A stretch of DNA of 7,456 bases from an uncultured Actinomycetes bacterium. Lineage in GTDB: Bacteria > Actinomycetota > Acidimicrobiia > Acidimicrobiales > RAAP-2. Numbering within the stretch: position 1 is the first letter of the stretch; each line of letters begins with the position of its first letter. Under the pieces are notes generated by a model, which searched no databases, had not been told where the DNA came from, and saw only the letters and a program-made list of their open reading frames with translations. This document shows positions 1 through 6,830 of this stretch, piece by piece. The DNA lies in NCBI GenBank assembly GCA_903830745.1, contig CAIKVF010000209.1, forward strand, positions 1 through 7,456, in the 5' to 3' direction. Made by a program: the position numbers and the translations under genes.

Positions 1-1
1 C

Positions 2-871
2 CAAGACGAGTTCAATGAGCTATCTCACAAACTCCCAGTGATTGTCAACATGCGTCCCTTTGGTGAATACTCAATGGTTGACGTTGATGCGTCAGGTGGT
101 CTTCCTACGGTTGTTAATGAACTTCTTAAGGCTGGATTCCTAGACGGCAGCACGCTCACTTGCACTGGCGAAACTCTTTCAGAACAAGTCACTCGACTTA
201 ATCCTCCTGACGCTGACCATGAAGTGATTTTCTCTGTTGCAAAGCCATTCAAAAACACTGGTGGCCTACGTCTACTTCGTGGAAACCTCGCACCAGAGGG
301 TGGAGCCATTTTGAAACTCGCTGGTGTTGAGAGTGGCATCATTGACGGAATCTTCACCGGTAAAGCTCGAGTATTCAACGGGGAGCGTTCACTCATCAAA
401 GCGCTTGACGAACACCCCGATGACTTCTCTGACAACGACATGGTCGTTATTCGCTACGAGGGTCCACGTGGTGCTCCAGGAATGCCCGAGATGCTCGATC
501 CCACTTCAAAGATCACTTCTCTCTGTCGTAAAAAGGGAATCACCATTGCCCTTATGACTGATGCACGCTTCTCTGGTGGGTCTGTTGGCCTTGTAATTGG
601 TCACGTAGCTCCAGAGGCGTTACTTGGTGGTCCTATTGCACTCGTAGAGAACGGTGACACAATCATCGTTGACGTAAATAACGACCGACTCGACTGCCTG
701 GAACTTAATTCTGGGAAAGTACTTAAGAAGCGCACGAAGGCTTGGCAAGATCAGGTTCGTGCAAACGGTGGCATTCACCCTGCTGCTGCAACAGTTACTC
801 ACAGAATGCTTAAGCGAATGCGCTCAAGCGCACTTCCAGCACTGCTTGGTGGCGGAATGACGGAGCTTTAG
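2..871 (+). CDS. IlvD/Edd-family dehydratase, C-terminal half (5' end outside window)
   Basis: Members remove water from dihydroxy or sugar acids using an Fe-S cluster and Mg2+; the best-known one is dihydroxy-acid dehydratase of branched-chain amino acid synthesis. The frame is open to the left edge, so an internal GTG at 38 is not taken as the start; about 289 of the usual 550-600 residues are visible. Seen directly: RGNLAPEGG near 278-304, RYEGPRGAPGMPEML near 455-496, and ALMTDARFSGGS at 548-583, which fits the second ILVD/EDD family signature and contains the Ser (codon 572-574) thought to be the catalytic base. The cluster cysteines lie in the missing N-terminal half. The motifs mix IlvD-like (EGP, RFSGG) and sugar-acid dehydratase-like (GAPGMPE, TDAR) features, and the C-terminus (RMRSSALPALLGGGMTEL) is not that of E. 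coli IlvD. Family assignment is firm; the substrate is not, so no symbol is given. The stop overlaps that of the convergent sulfatase gene. Confidence 0.9.
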   Translation, partial: QDEFNELSHKLPVIVNMRPFGEYSMVDVDASGGLPTVVNELLKAGFLDGSTLTCTGETLSEQVTRLNPPDADHEVIFSVAKPFKNTGGLRLLRGNLAPEGGAILKLAGVESGIIDGIFTGKARVFNGERSLIKALDEHPDDFSDNDMVVIRYEGPRGAPGMPEMLDPTSKITSLCRKKGITIALMTDARFSGGSVGLVIGHVAPEALLGGPIALVENGDTIIVDVNNDRLDCLELNSGKVLKKRTKAWQDQVRANGGIHPAAATVTHRMLKRMRSSALPALLGGGMTEL

Positions 872-2313
872 GCCAACTGAGGAACGTCAGGCCAGCGTCC
901 TGGCCTACCAGGCTGAACTAATAAGTCAGTCATCTCACGACGTAGATGTTCCTGGCGCCAATTGAGTTGCTCACTGGCTGCGTTATAAAGCATCGAGACA
1001 TCACTAGTCGTTGTTCTCCACGTTGGATCTGTCAGAAGATCGAACAGCAGTGCTGTGCCGTCAGCAAAGTGAACGTACGCCCATTCATCAGTCAATGTGG
1101 TCGCCAAATTCATTTTCGATAGAGCACGGTCAAACGGCCAAGGAGTCTCTGCCCCAGGGATGAAGAAGGCTCGGTAGTCCCATTCATAATGAGCACTAAT
1201 GCGCCACGGAACTTCTTCACCATCTAACAACGGAGTCATCACTCGCCCGTCGCACTGTGCAGGGACTTCCACACCGAGAGCTTGTGCGAGAGTTGGCATG
1301 ATGTCCACATTCTCTGTGAACTTTTCAATGACACGGCCACCACGACTCGGAAACTTAGGGTCACGCCAGAGCCCGAGGATGTTGTAGCTCTCTGGGAAGA
1401 ATCCGAGCTTTTCCTTTAGACCGTGGTCACCCAGCTGATCGCCATGATCGGCAGTCACAATAATGATGGTTTCATTCCACTCACCACGTTCTTCAATTGC
1501 AGCAAATACTCGTCCGAGCTGTTCGTCAACTTCACTGATCATGCCGTAATACTGCGCGCGCATGTCTCTGACCATTTCACTAGGCGCACTGCTCGCAGGG
1601 TTCTTTGAGCCACCCTTATGGATGTAGTGACGTTCTTCGTAAGGGATTGGCTCAATGTGCGCTGGCACATCATCAGGGTCATACATTGTTGAGAACGTTC
1701 CAGCAGCGTTGTATGGCGGATGTGGGCGCAGGTAGCTGAGGTGTGTAAACCAAGAAGAGTCCTGCGTCTTCAGCCATTCAATGAACTCGTTAGTGAGAAA
1801 CGTACTAAGTGACATCTCAACTGGTCGTGATGACTCATCCCTCAGCGCTTCGAGGCCGTTGTCAACAACGTCGTAACCATTCTCTCTCAGGTAGGCAACC
1901 CACGGTCCTTGGTTATCTGGGAGTCGACAACCTTCAGAAAAGCCATCGAGCACCCCGTCGTAGTGAAGTAGGCGTTCGTCATCTTTGCCACTTGCTGACC
2001 AAGGATCGATTGCCTGATCGGTATAGCCAAACAACGTTGGGTTGTACCCCGCACGACGTGCAAGTTTTGCGACGTTATCGAAGCTGTTCGATAATGGTGT
2101 CCCATTAGCAACAACACGATTATTCATTTGATACGTGCCGGTATAGAGCGCGGCACGACCGGGAGAACATGGCGCAGACTGTGAATAGTGCTTTGCTAGG
2201 CGCACTCCCTCGCGAGCCAATCTGTCGAGATTCGGAGTCTTTACAAGCGGGTGCCCGGCACAGCTCATTGAGTCTGCTCGGAACTGATCAAGAGTTATAA
2301 AAAGAACGTTCAT
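868..2313 (-). CDS. sulfatase-family hydrolase, phosphonate monoester hydrolase/phosphodiesterase-like
   Basis: This 481-residue protein of the alkaline phosphatase superfamily should hydrolyse a sulfate, phosphate or phosphonate ester in the cytoplasm; no signal peptide is present. Visible in order: metal-binding Asp9-Gln10 in FITLDQFRAD; the formylglycine motif C49-S-P-G-R53 (2155-2169), whose Cys must be oxidised by a maturase not in the window; N70 in YQMNNRVVANGTPL; Y97 in FGYTD; H198 in LRPHPP; D289-H290 in TADHGDQLGDHG; K302. This spacing, the YQMNNR-type stretch and the HYEWDYR segment resemble the rhizobial and Burkholderia phosphonate monoester hydrolases more than arylsulfatases. 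By my alignment from memory, the position matching a catalytic-site Thr (T107 of the Rhizobium enzyme) is Asp99. The ATG at 2313 is preceded by a weak AGAAG at 2323-2327, but the start fits the family. A 288-bp upstream gap suggests its own promoter. The class is sure; the substrate is a guess. Confidence 0.9.
   Translation of the reverse strand: MNVLFITLDQFRADSMSCAGHPLVKTPNLDRLAREGVRLAKHYSQSAPCSPGRAALYTGTYQMNNRVVANGTPLSNSFDNVAKLARRAGYNPTLFGYTDQAIDPWSASGKDDERLLHYDGVLDGFSEGCRLPDNQGPWVAYLRENGYDVVDNGLEALRDESSRPVEMSLSTFLTNEFIEWLKTQDSSWFTHLSYLRPHPPYNAAGTFSTMYDPDDVPAHIEPIPYEERHYIHKGGSKNPASSAPSEMVRDMRAQYYGMISEVDEQLGRVFAAIEERGEWNETIIIVTADHGDQLGDHGLKEKLGFFPESYNILGLWRDPKFPSRGGRVIEKFTENVDIMPTLAQALGVEVPAQCDGRVMTPLLDGEEVPWRISAHYEWDYRAFFIPGAETPWPFDRALSKMNLATTLTDEWAYVHFADGTALLFDLLTDPTWRTTTSDVSMLYNAASEQLNWRQEHLRREMTDLLVQPGRPGRWPDVPQLA
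889..906. terminator. GC-rich hairpin just past the convergent stop codons
   Basis: A perfect 7-bp inverted repeat (AGGCCAG, loop CGTC, CTGGCCT) begins 18 bases after the dehydratase stop and lies inside the last codons of the sulfatase gene, where it encodes part of a PGRPGR stretch. No T-tract follows on either strand, so it is not a canonical intrinsic terminator. Position and stem strength make it a plausible hairpin for ending the rightward dehydratase transcript, but it could also be only a by-product of the repeated Pro-Gly-Arg codons. Confidence 0.3.
2155..2169 (-). other. formylglycine (CxPxR) sulfatase active-site motif
   Basis: The codons read Cys-Ser-Pro-Gly-Arg, residues 49-53 of the hydrolase. 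The Cys-type motif is the one processed by copper-dependent formylglycine-generating enzyme or by anaerobic radical SAM maturases. The cysteine is intact, so the enzyme can in principle be activated. Confidence 0.85.
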
Positions 2314-2394
2314 GAAAGCACGCTTCTAGGCGGTGCGTTGAGAAGACATTCACTTAGATTTTTAGCTACATGAACCATGCGCTTATCCTACAAA

Positions 2395-2410
2395 GCAAAC
2401 TAGCAAACTA
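2395..2410. repeat. 8-bp tandem duplication (GCAAACTA x2)
   Basis: Two exact head-to-tail copies of GCAAACTA lie about 85-95 bases upstream of the sulfatase start. They could be a replication-slippage trace or part of a regulatory site. Two copies alone cannot decide. Confidence 0.5.
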
Positions 2411-2472
2411 CTTTTTAGAACGACCCTCATTTTTTTGAAACTGAAGTGGGAGGTGCAAAACCCTTGATTGCT

Positions 2473-2493
2473 CGTGAAAGTGCCACTTACACG
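2473..2493. promoter_or_regulatory. 21-bp imperfect inverted repeat, possible operator or transcript-end hairpin
   Basis: The arms CGTGAAAGT and ACTTACACG are separated by GCC and pair at 8 of 9 positions, with one A-A mismatch. The length and symmetry suit a dimeric regulator binding site about 160-180 bases upstream of the sulfatase start. The same structure could fold in the RNA downstream of the copper monooxygenase stop, but no T-tract follows on the - strand. Both roles are inferred from one copy. Confidence 0.3.
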
Positions 2494-2601
2494 CCCGACC
2501 TTCATTCACCGTACTGTGGCGTTTTTGGCAGTAGCTACATCTATATGACACGAGTAAACCTTATCTTTGCAGAAAGACTTTAGAAGCTCTTCGTACTAAC
2601 G

Positions 2602-3876
2602 CTAGGGGCGAGTTACGCGCAACGAGCCAAGGCACATCTCATCTGAAGATCCGTCACCCCAGATGACATAACGCCATGGAAGCTGTTGGAGTTGTGGAAC
2701 CAGCAGATGGAGTCCAGGGTTATATGTACATACAATTCGCACAACGTCACCGGCCTTAAGCGGAACTGGCTTTGGCAGTGTAACTGGTGCTTGGTTGTCA
2801 AAATCGAATGGATTGCTATCGAGCAACATTTGCTGTCTTGAAGTTCCTGGATTCAGTATCAGTTGAAGACGAGTTCCAGTTAGGTGCATGTGTGCGCCCG
2901 CTTGAATCACGGTCTCACTTTGGCCGATTCGTTTATCGCAGGTCGAAGTCAAACTTGCAACTGGCTTTAAGAAGTCTTGACCGCAGAGCATGAGAAGTTG
3001 ACCTTCAACATTTGCGGCTTTCGAACCAGTTCTTGCAGCTAAGTCAGCGAGTGCCTTGGACCTGTCGCAAAGTGTTGCTGTAACACCAGGTGGGCACGAC
3101 AACTCAACTGGAGCAGCAAATGATTCTCCGAATAACGGCTGAAGTGAGTTAAGTGCTGCCGGTACTGCAGTTATTAGAACCTTTGACAGATCCGCGGGGA
3201 CCGTGCCGCCAAGAGCGGCGAGCAAGTTGTAGTGCACTTGCATAACAATCTGGTCACCTTTATTAACTCGGGTGCCGTAACCAGCTGGCCAAACGTCAAT
3301 CGGACGACCAGGCGCCCATCCAGCAAGTGTTGATGCAATGTCTGCGGTTGATGAGTCTGTAGTTACTCCACCAAAGCAAGACCACCCATTGCCGTTGTCA
3401 TCAAGTTTCTTATACGTAGGAATCGAACTCGCACCTACAGTCCAAAACAATGCGTGGTGCACAAACGCACGCTGCTGTGGAACAAACTGAACTGACGTCA
3501 CGTAAGCGTCCATTACAAACTTTGGATCAATTAAGAAACAGCGATAATCATCTTTGCCACCATTTTGCCCGACTGGCTGATGAGGTTTGGTCATCATTGC
3601 GGTATAGACACTCGCTTGATTAACAATCGTGGTGGTTGAATCTAACGACGTAGTAGTCGTTGTAGGCAAAGCGCTCACCTTTACGCCCGCGCTCCATACA
3701 AGTTTTTTGTTGGAAAGTACGCATGTGTATTTCTTGTTCGCGTACACAACAACTTGTCCCTTTGTGGAACATGAAGAATTAGTAACTGGATGGGTGGCGC
3801 TTGTCGCGGAGGCGACGGGAAGAAGTGCAGAAATAACGCTGAACGTAAGAAGTGCGAGCGAGATTCGTTTCTTCAT
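2602..3876 (-). CDS. secreted copper type II monooxygenase-like protein (PHM/DBM fold)
   Basis: This 424-residue protein is predicted to hydroxylate a C-H bond outside the cytoplasm using two uncoupled copper ions, O2 and a reductant such as ascorbate. A signal peptide covers about residues 1-27 (MKKR, hydrophobic core, ASA/TSA cleavage options). Residues 36-63 form a small module with C36 and C52, followed by a Thr-rich linker (about 71-84). The catalytic region starts near 108 and matches animal PHM block by block: H140-H141 in VHHALF and H215 in VMQVHYN (CuH site), H329 and H331 in AGAHMHLTG, and M414 in GSSDEMC (CuM site). C113/C167 and C383/C415 match two PHM disulfides. By my alignment, the PHM carboxylate-binding Arg240, Asn316 and Tyr318 correspond to G327, L416 and S418, so peptidylglycine is unlikely as substrate. 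AAAGG at 3882-3886 supports the ATG. The gene lies 52 bp after the amidase. Fold is well supported; substrate unknown. Confidence 0.85.
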   Translation of the reverse strand: MKKRISLALLTFSVISALLPVASATSATHPVTNSSCSTKGQVVVYANKKYTCVLSNKKLVWSAGVKVSALPTTTTTSLDSTTTIVNQASVYTAMMTKPHQPVGQNGGKDDYRCFLIDPKFVMDAYVTSVQFVPQQRAFVHHALFWTVGASSIPTYKKLDDNGNGWSCFGGVTTDSSTADIASTLAGWAPGRPIDVWPAGYGTRVNKGDQIVMQVHYNLLAALGGTVPADLSKVLITAVPAALNSLQPLFGESFAAPVELSCPPGVTATLCDRSKALADLAARTGSKAANVEGQLLMLCGQDFLKPVASLTSTCDKRIGQSETVIQAGAHMHLTGTRLQLILNPGTSRQQMLLDSNPFDFDNQAPVTLPKPVPLKAGDVVRIVCTYNPGLHLLVPQLQQLPWRYVIWGDGSSDEMCLGSLRVTRP

Positions 3877-3881
3877 TGCCG

Positions 3882-3886
3882 CCTTT
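3882..3886 (-). promoter_or_regulatory. ribosome binding site of the copper monooxygenase gene
   Basis: AAAGG on the - strand sits 5 bases before the ATG at 3876 and fixes that start, which is also the one that gives a complete signal peptide. Confidence 0.65.
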
Positions 3887-3928
3887 TCTCTAAAACTTTA
3901 ACTAACGATAGTCCACAAAGTTGTGTGA

Positions 3929-4846
3929 TTAAACATTGAAAGCTCTTGGTATTGCTGAAATCTTTGGAATTCTCATTTTGGCAATTACTGAACCAGGACA
4001 AGGGTGGCAGTATTGCGCGATACCCAAATCACCGGCAACCGAGAGATAGATAAACGCGTCTTCTGGGGTGAAGGACCATTCATTCACCAAGATTCTGTAC
4101 GCCTCTTCACAAGCCATCTGCATTGCTTCATTAATGTCACCAACAGCAGTTCCATGTGTGATGACTGAATCAGCAGTTTCTGTAACTGGCCATATTCCGC
4201 GCTTACCCTTGATGAGGTCAACCTTAATGATTCCGATTCCACCAATTTCAACACCAGTTCCTGAAATCTCACCGTCCCCCATAGAAGCGTGCATGTCACC
4301 AATCGAGAGCTGCCCGCCGGACTGGAATACTGGAAGGTGCACAGTTGCTCCAATTCCATGATTATTGTTATCCATGTTTCCTCCGTGTCTGCCAGCATCA
4401 AGTGTTGGAATTACACCAGACTCAGGAGAAACGCCAATGACACCAAACATTGGATTGACAGGAAATGAGACTCTCTCGTTCATAGTGATGACGCCATCTT
4501 TTACTTTGAAGATGCGAGTTGTGGGCTTAACTAAGTGACCGAGCTGTCCCCACTCTGGCTGACACATTGCAGCACCCTGCTCATTAGGTCGAATGTCAAT
4601 CAGCGTTACTGAAATACTGTCGCCTGGTTCTGCTCCCCTGATTGCAATTGGCCCTGTAGCTGGATTGATCAGAGCGTTGTCAATTGAATCGTGAGTGTCA
4701 CTCTCGCTTGTTACCTGACCGGTGTAGCAGTCCCACGTTTCAATCTCGATGATTGTTCCTGGGTCAACTGTAAGTACTGGCTCATGGTTCGCATCAAAAC
4801 TAAAAATGTGATGGTCTCTGGAAAGTTTGACAGTTGGTTCATTCAT
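3929..4846 (-). CDS. acetamidase/formamidase-family amidase
   Basis: The family hydrolyses short amides such as formamide or acetamide to the acid and ammonia, usually in the cytoplasm; no signal peptide is seen. The protein is 305 residues, near the short ~300-residue form rather than the ~400-residue FmdA of methylotrophs. Visible: GAEPGDSISVTLIDI at 71-85, AGRHGGNMDNNN at 151-161 (the family GGNMD block), and IGDMHASMGDGEISGTGVE at 182-200, the most characteristic family stretch. C280 and C283 form a CHPC pair near the C-terminus of unknown role. The ATG at 4846 is chosen over the longer frame from 4939 because CGGAG lies 5 bases ahead of it and because the extension would run 76 bases into the upstream ATPase gene. 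Only 17 bp separate it from that gene, so it is very likely co-transcribed with the importer and may act on imported cargo. The exact amide is not predictable. Confidence 0.88.
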   Translation of the reverse strand: MNEPTVKLSRDHHIFSFDANHEPVLTVDPGTIIEIETWDCYTGQVTSESDTHDSIDNALINPATGPIAIRGAEPGDSISVTLIDIRPNEQGAAMCQPEWGQLGHLVKPTTRIFKVKDGVITMNERVSFPVNPMFGVIGVSPESGVIPTLDAGRHGGNMDNNNHGIGATVHLPVFQSGGQLSIGDMHASMGDGEISGTGVEIGGIGIIKVDLIKGKRGIWPVTETADSVITHGTAVGDINEAMQMACEEAYRILVNEWSFTPEDAFIYLSVAGDLGIAQYCHPCPGSVIAKMRIPKISAIPRAFNV

Positions 4847-4851
4847 GAATA

Positions 4852-4856
4852 CTCCG
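4852..4856 (-). promoter_or_regulatory. ribosome binding site fixing the amidase start
   Basis: CGGAG lies in the 17-bp gap between the ATPase stop and the ATG at 4846, with a 5-base spacer. It decides between this ATG and an in-frame start 93 bases upstream inside the ATPase gene. Confidence 0.7.
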
Positions 4857-4863
4857 TTGATAA

Positions 4864-5838
4864 TTAAGCGCGTGGGTAATGGCAAGCAACTGAGCGTGAA
4901 GGAGAAATTGCCACAAACGCTGGCTTCTCTGATGCGCACTTTTCAGTTGCGTATGGACAGCGGGGATGAAACGTACACCCCGTTGGTTTATGTGATGGAT
5001 CTGGAACGTCCCCTGACAATACAATTCGTTTGCGAGTTGATTGAGTGCCGTCATCAAGTTCTGGAGCTACTGAAAGTAGCGCTTCTGTGTATGGATGAAG
5101 CGGCTGGTCATAGAGCGAATCAGCATCGCCAAGTTCTACAAGCTCACCCAGATACATAACTCCTACGCGAGTTGAAACGTGGCGCACAACGCCTAAATCG
5201 TGGGAAATGAATATATACGTGAGTGCCAGTTTTTCTTGCAGATCTTTTAATAGATTGAGAACTTGAGCTTGTACAGAAACGTCAAGTGCAGAAACAGGTT
5301 CGTCTGCAACAACAAGCTGAGGGTTGAGTGCCAGCGCCCTCGCGATGCCAATGCGCTGTCGCTGACCTCCCGAGAATTCGTGTGGGTAACGCTGAAGTCC
5401 ATTGACATCTAGTCCAACGAGTGAAAAGAGCTCTCGGACACGTGCATTAATTTTTTCATTATCACCAAACCCATGAATACGAAGTGGCTCAGCGACTATG
5501 TCACCCACGCGCTTCCTTGGGTTCAGCGATGCAAAAGGGTCCTGGAAGATAAGTTGCATCTCACGACGATGTTTGCGCAGTTTTCGACGTGGGAGTCCAG
5601 TGATAACTGTTCCATTAAAAGAAACCGAACCAGACGTTGCTGCAAGAAGCTGAACTAAGCAACGAGCAAGTGTGGACTTTCCGCAACCAGACTCCCCTAC
5701 GATCCCTAACGTCTCACCACGAAATACATCAAGCGAGACTCCAGAAACAGCCTGGACTTGCTCTCGCTTTCCAATTTTCTTTGATTTAATTGAAAAACTT
5801 TTAACAATATCGGTTGCACTCAGAATCACTTCACTCAT
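4864..5838 (-). CDS. Opp/Dpp-type ABC importer ATP-binding protein, F subunit
   Basis: This is the second ATPase of a peptide/nickel/opine-class ABC importer; it pairs with the D-type ATPase at the inner face of the membrane and powers uptake. Length is 324 residues, normal for OppF/DppF. Visible: Walker A GESGCGKS at 48-55, Q-loop Gln99 in IFQDPFASLNPR, signature FSGGQ at 155-159, Walker B LVVADE at 175-180, D-loop SALDVS, and switch His213 in FISHDLGVV. The C-terminal extension (about 245-324) contains HPYTEALLS and four cysteines (C288, C294, C301, C319), the pattern that binds a [4Fe-4S] cluster in characterised Dpp ATPases. The start is an ATG in an ATGA overlap with the preceding gene's stop, with AAAGG at 5847-5851, so translation is probably coupled. 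Subfamily is clear, but the cargo cannot be read from an ATPase. Confidence 0.95.
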   Translation of the reverse strand: MSEVILSATDIVKSFSIKSKKIGKREQVQAVSGVSLDVFRGETLGIVGESGCGKSTLARCLVQLLAATSGSVSFNGTVITGLPRRKLRKHRREMQLIFQDPFASLNPRKRVGDIVAEPLRIHGFGDNEKINARVRELFSLVGLDVNGLQRYPHEFSGGQRQRIGIARALALNPQLVVADEPVSALDVSVQAQVLNLLKDLQEKLALTYIFISHDLGVVRHVSTRVGVMYLGELVELGDADSLYDQPLHPYTEALLSVAPELDDGTQSTRKRIVLSGDVPDPSHKPTGCTFHPRCPYATEKCASEKPAFVAISPSRSVACHYPRA

Positions 5839-6830
5839 GCTGAATGCCTTTCAGAGCGAAACGTCACTTTTTGGACACCATCAAGCCAGCAGGCATCTTG
5901 GTGTTCGGTGCCTCTCATTGCTGGTCGAGTTGAACAAATATCCATTCGGTGATCACAGCGTGGAGCGAAGGCACAACCTTCTGGCACGTCCAAGGGTGAC
6001 ACCGCATTTCCTGGAATTGTTACGAGACGAGACTTCTTTGATTCAAGTCGTGGAACCGCACCCATAAGTCCCCACGTGTACGGGTGTTGAGGGGTTCGAA
6101 TGACATCGACTCGACTTCCCATTTCCGCAGGGCGGCCAGCATACATAACCACGATGCGGTCAGCCATCTCAGAAATCACGCCCATGTCATGAGTGATCAG
6201 AACAATCGATGAACCATACGTATCTTGGAGCTTGCCCATTAACTCCAAGATCTGTGCTTGGGTAGTGACGTCAAGCGCAGTTGTTGGTTCATCCGCAATT
6301 AAGAGCTTCGGGTTGCATGAGAGTGCCATGGCGATGACAACTCGCTGCCTCATACCACCAGAGAATTCGTGTGGAAACTGGTTTACGCGTCGAGCGGGGT
6401 CAGGGATTCCAACTTCTGCCAGTAACTCAATTGCACGAGCGTGTGCTTGCTGTTTATTTTCAGTTCCGTGAGCACGAATTTGTTCAGCAATCTGCCAACC
6501 CACGCTATACACCGGAGTAAGTGCGGTCATTGGATCTTGAAAGACCATGGCAATGTCTTTACCTCGGATTGATTGCATTTGATCATCACCAAGACCAAGA
6601 ATTTCACGTCCCTGGAACTTCACGCTTCCTTCAATAGTGACGTTTGTCTCTCGCAGAAGTCCAAGCATTGAATACATCGAGACTGATTTTCCAGATCCCG
6701 ATTCACCAACAATTCCGACAACTTCTTTTTCACCCACAGAGAAGGTTAGGCCATCAACGGCACGAACTACCCCCGCACGGGTTTCAAAAGATACCTGTAG
6801 ATTCTCAACACTTAGAAGTGGCTCAGGCAA
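5835..6830 (-). CDS. Opp/Dpp-type ABC importer ATP-binding protein, D subunit
   Basis: This is the first ATPase of the importer, 331 residues, of the OppD/DppD type. Visible: Walker A GESGSGKS at 42-49, Q-loop Gln98 in VFQDPMTALTPV, signature FSGGM at 156-160 (the GGM variant typical of D subunits, against GGQ in the neighbour), Walker B ending in D180-E181, D-loop TALDVT, and switch His214 in LITHDMGVI. The C-terminal region has HPYTWGLMGAVP and C286, C292, C299, C314, matching the [4Fe-4S]-type motif of its partner. The start is a TTG at 6830: a stop lies upstream in frame at 6846-6848, the next ATG is codon 52 after Walker A, and GAGGG at 6837-6841 is well placed. It overlaps the permease gene by 8 bp and the F-type ATPase gene by 4 bp. 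Confidence 0.95.
   Translation of the reverse strand: MPEPLLSVENLQVSFETRAGVVRAVDGLTFSVGEKEVVGIVGESGSGKSVSMYSMLGLLRETNVTIEGSVKFQGREILGLGDDQMQSIRGKDIAMVFQDPMTALTPVYSVGWQIAEQIRAHGTENKQQAHARAIELLAEVGIPDPARRVNQFPHEFSGGMRQRVVIAMALSCNPKLLIADEPTTALDVTTQAQILELMGKLQDTYGSSIVLITHDMGVISEMADRIVVMYAGRPAEMGSRVDVIRTPQHPYTWGLMGAVPRLESKKSRLVTIPGNAVSPLDVPEGCAFAPRCDHRMDICSTRPAMRGTEHQDACWLDGVQKVTFRSERHSA

Larger units (their letters stand above)
2314..2601. other. 288-bp intergenic region upstream of the sulfatase gene
   Basis: This is the only gap of this size in the window. It should hold the end of the copper monooxygenase transcript and the promoter of the sulfatase gene, both read on the - strand. I see an imperfect inverted repeat (2473-2493), an 8-bp tandem repeat (2395-2410), an AT-rich tract (2411-2437) and an 8-bp palindrome GTAGCTAC (2531-2538). 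No convincing -35/-10 pair, T-tailed terminator, RNA gene or supported small gene was found. Confidence 0.6.

Noticed and set aside
1809..2108. Open frame of about 100 codons antisense to the sulfatase gene, as an example of several antisense frames.
   Set aside because: It resembles no family I recognise, has no good ribosome binding site, and lies wholly opposite a conserved gene. Such frames elsewhere in the window were left out for the same reason.
2381..2420. TAGGAT-like -10 element for the sulfatase gene on the - strand.
   Set aside because: Only 4 of 6 positions match the consensus and no -35 element is found at a normal distance.
2531..2538. The palindrome GTAGCTAC as an operator.
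   Set aside because: An 8-bp palindrome is common by chance and nothing around it supports a role.
2602..3876. Naming the copper protein a peptidylglycine amidating enzyme.
   Set aside because: The copper ligands match, but the residues PHM uses for the glycine carboxylate appear to be missing, and no lyase domain is present. Only the fold-level name is justified.
3894..3925. AACTTT/AAAGTT arms and CACAA-AG-TTGTG between the amidase and the copper protein as a terminator.
   Set aside because: The arms are short and AT-rich, the second has a 2-base loop too tight to fold, and no T-tract follows on the - strand.
4847..4939. A 31-residue N-terminal extension of the amidase frame.
   Set aside because: It would overlap the ATPase gene by 76 bases, it shows no amidase family features, and a good SD lies directly before the ATG at 4846.
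4864..6830. The two neighbouring ATPase genes as a recent tandem duplication.
   Set aside because: They differ as OppD and OppF normally do (GGM against GGQ signature, different N-termini), so this is the ordinary ancient D/F pair.
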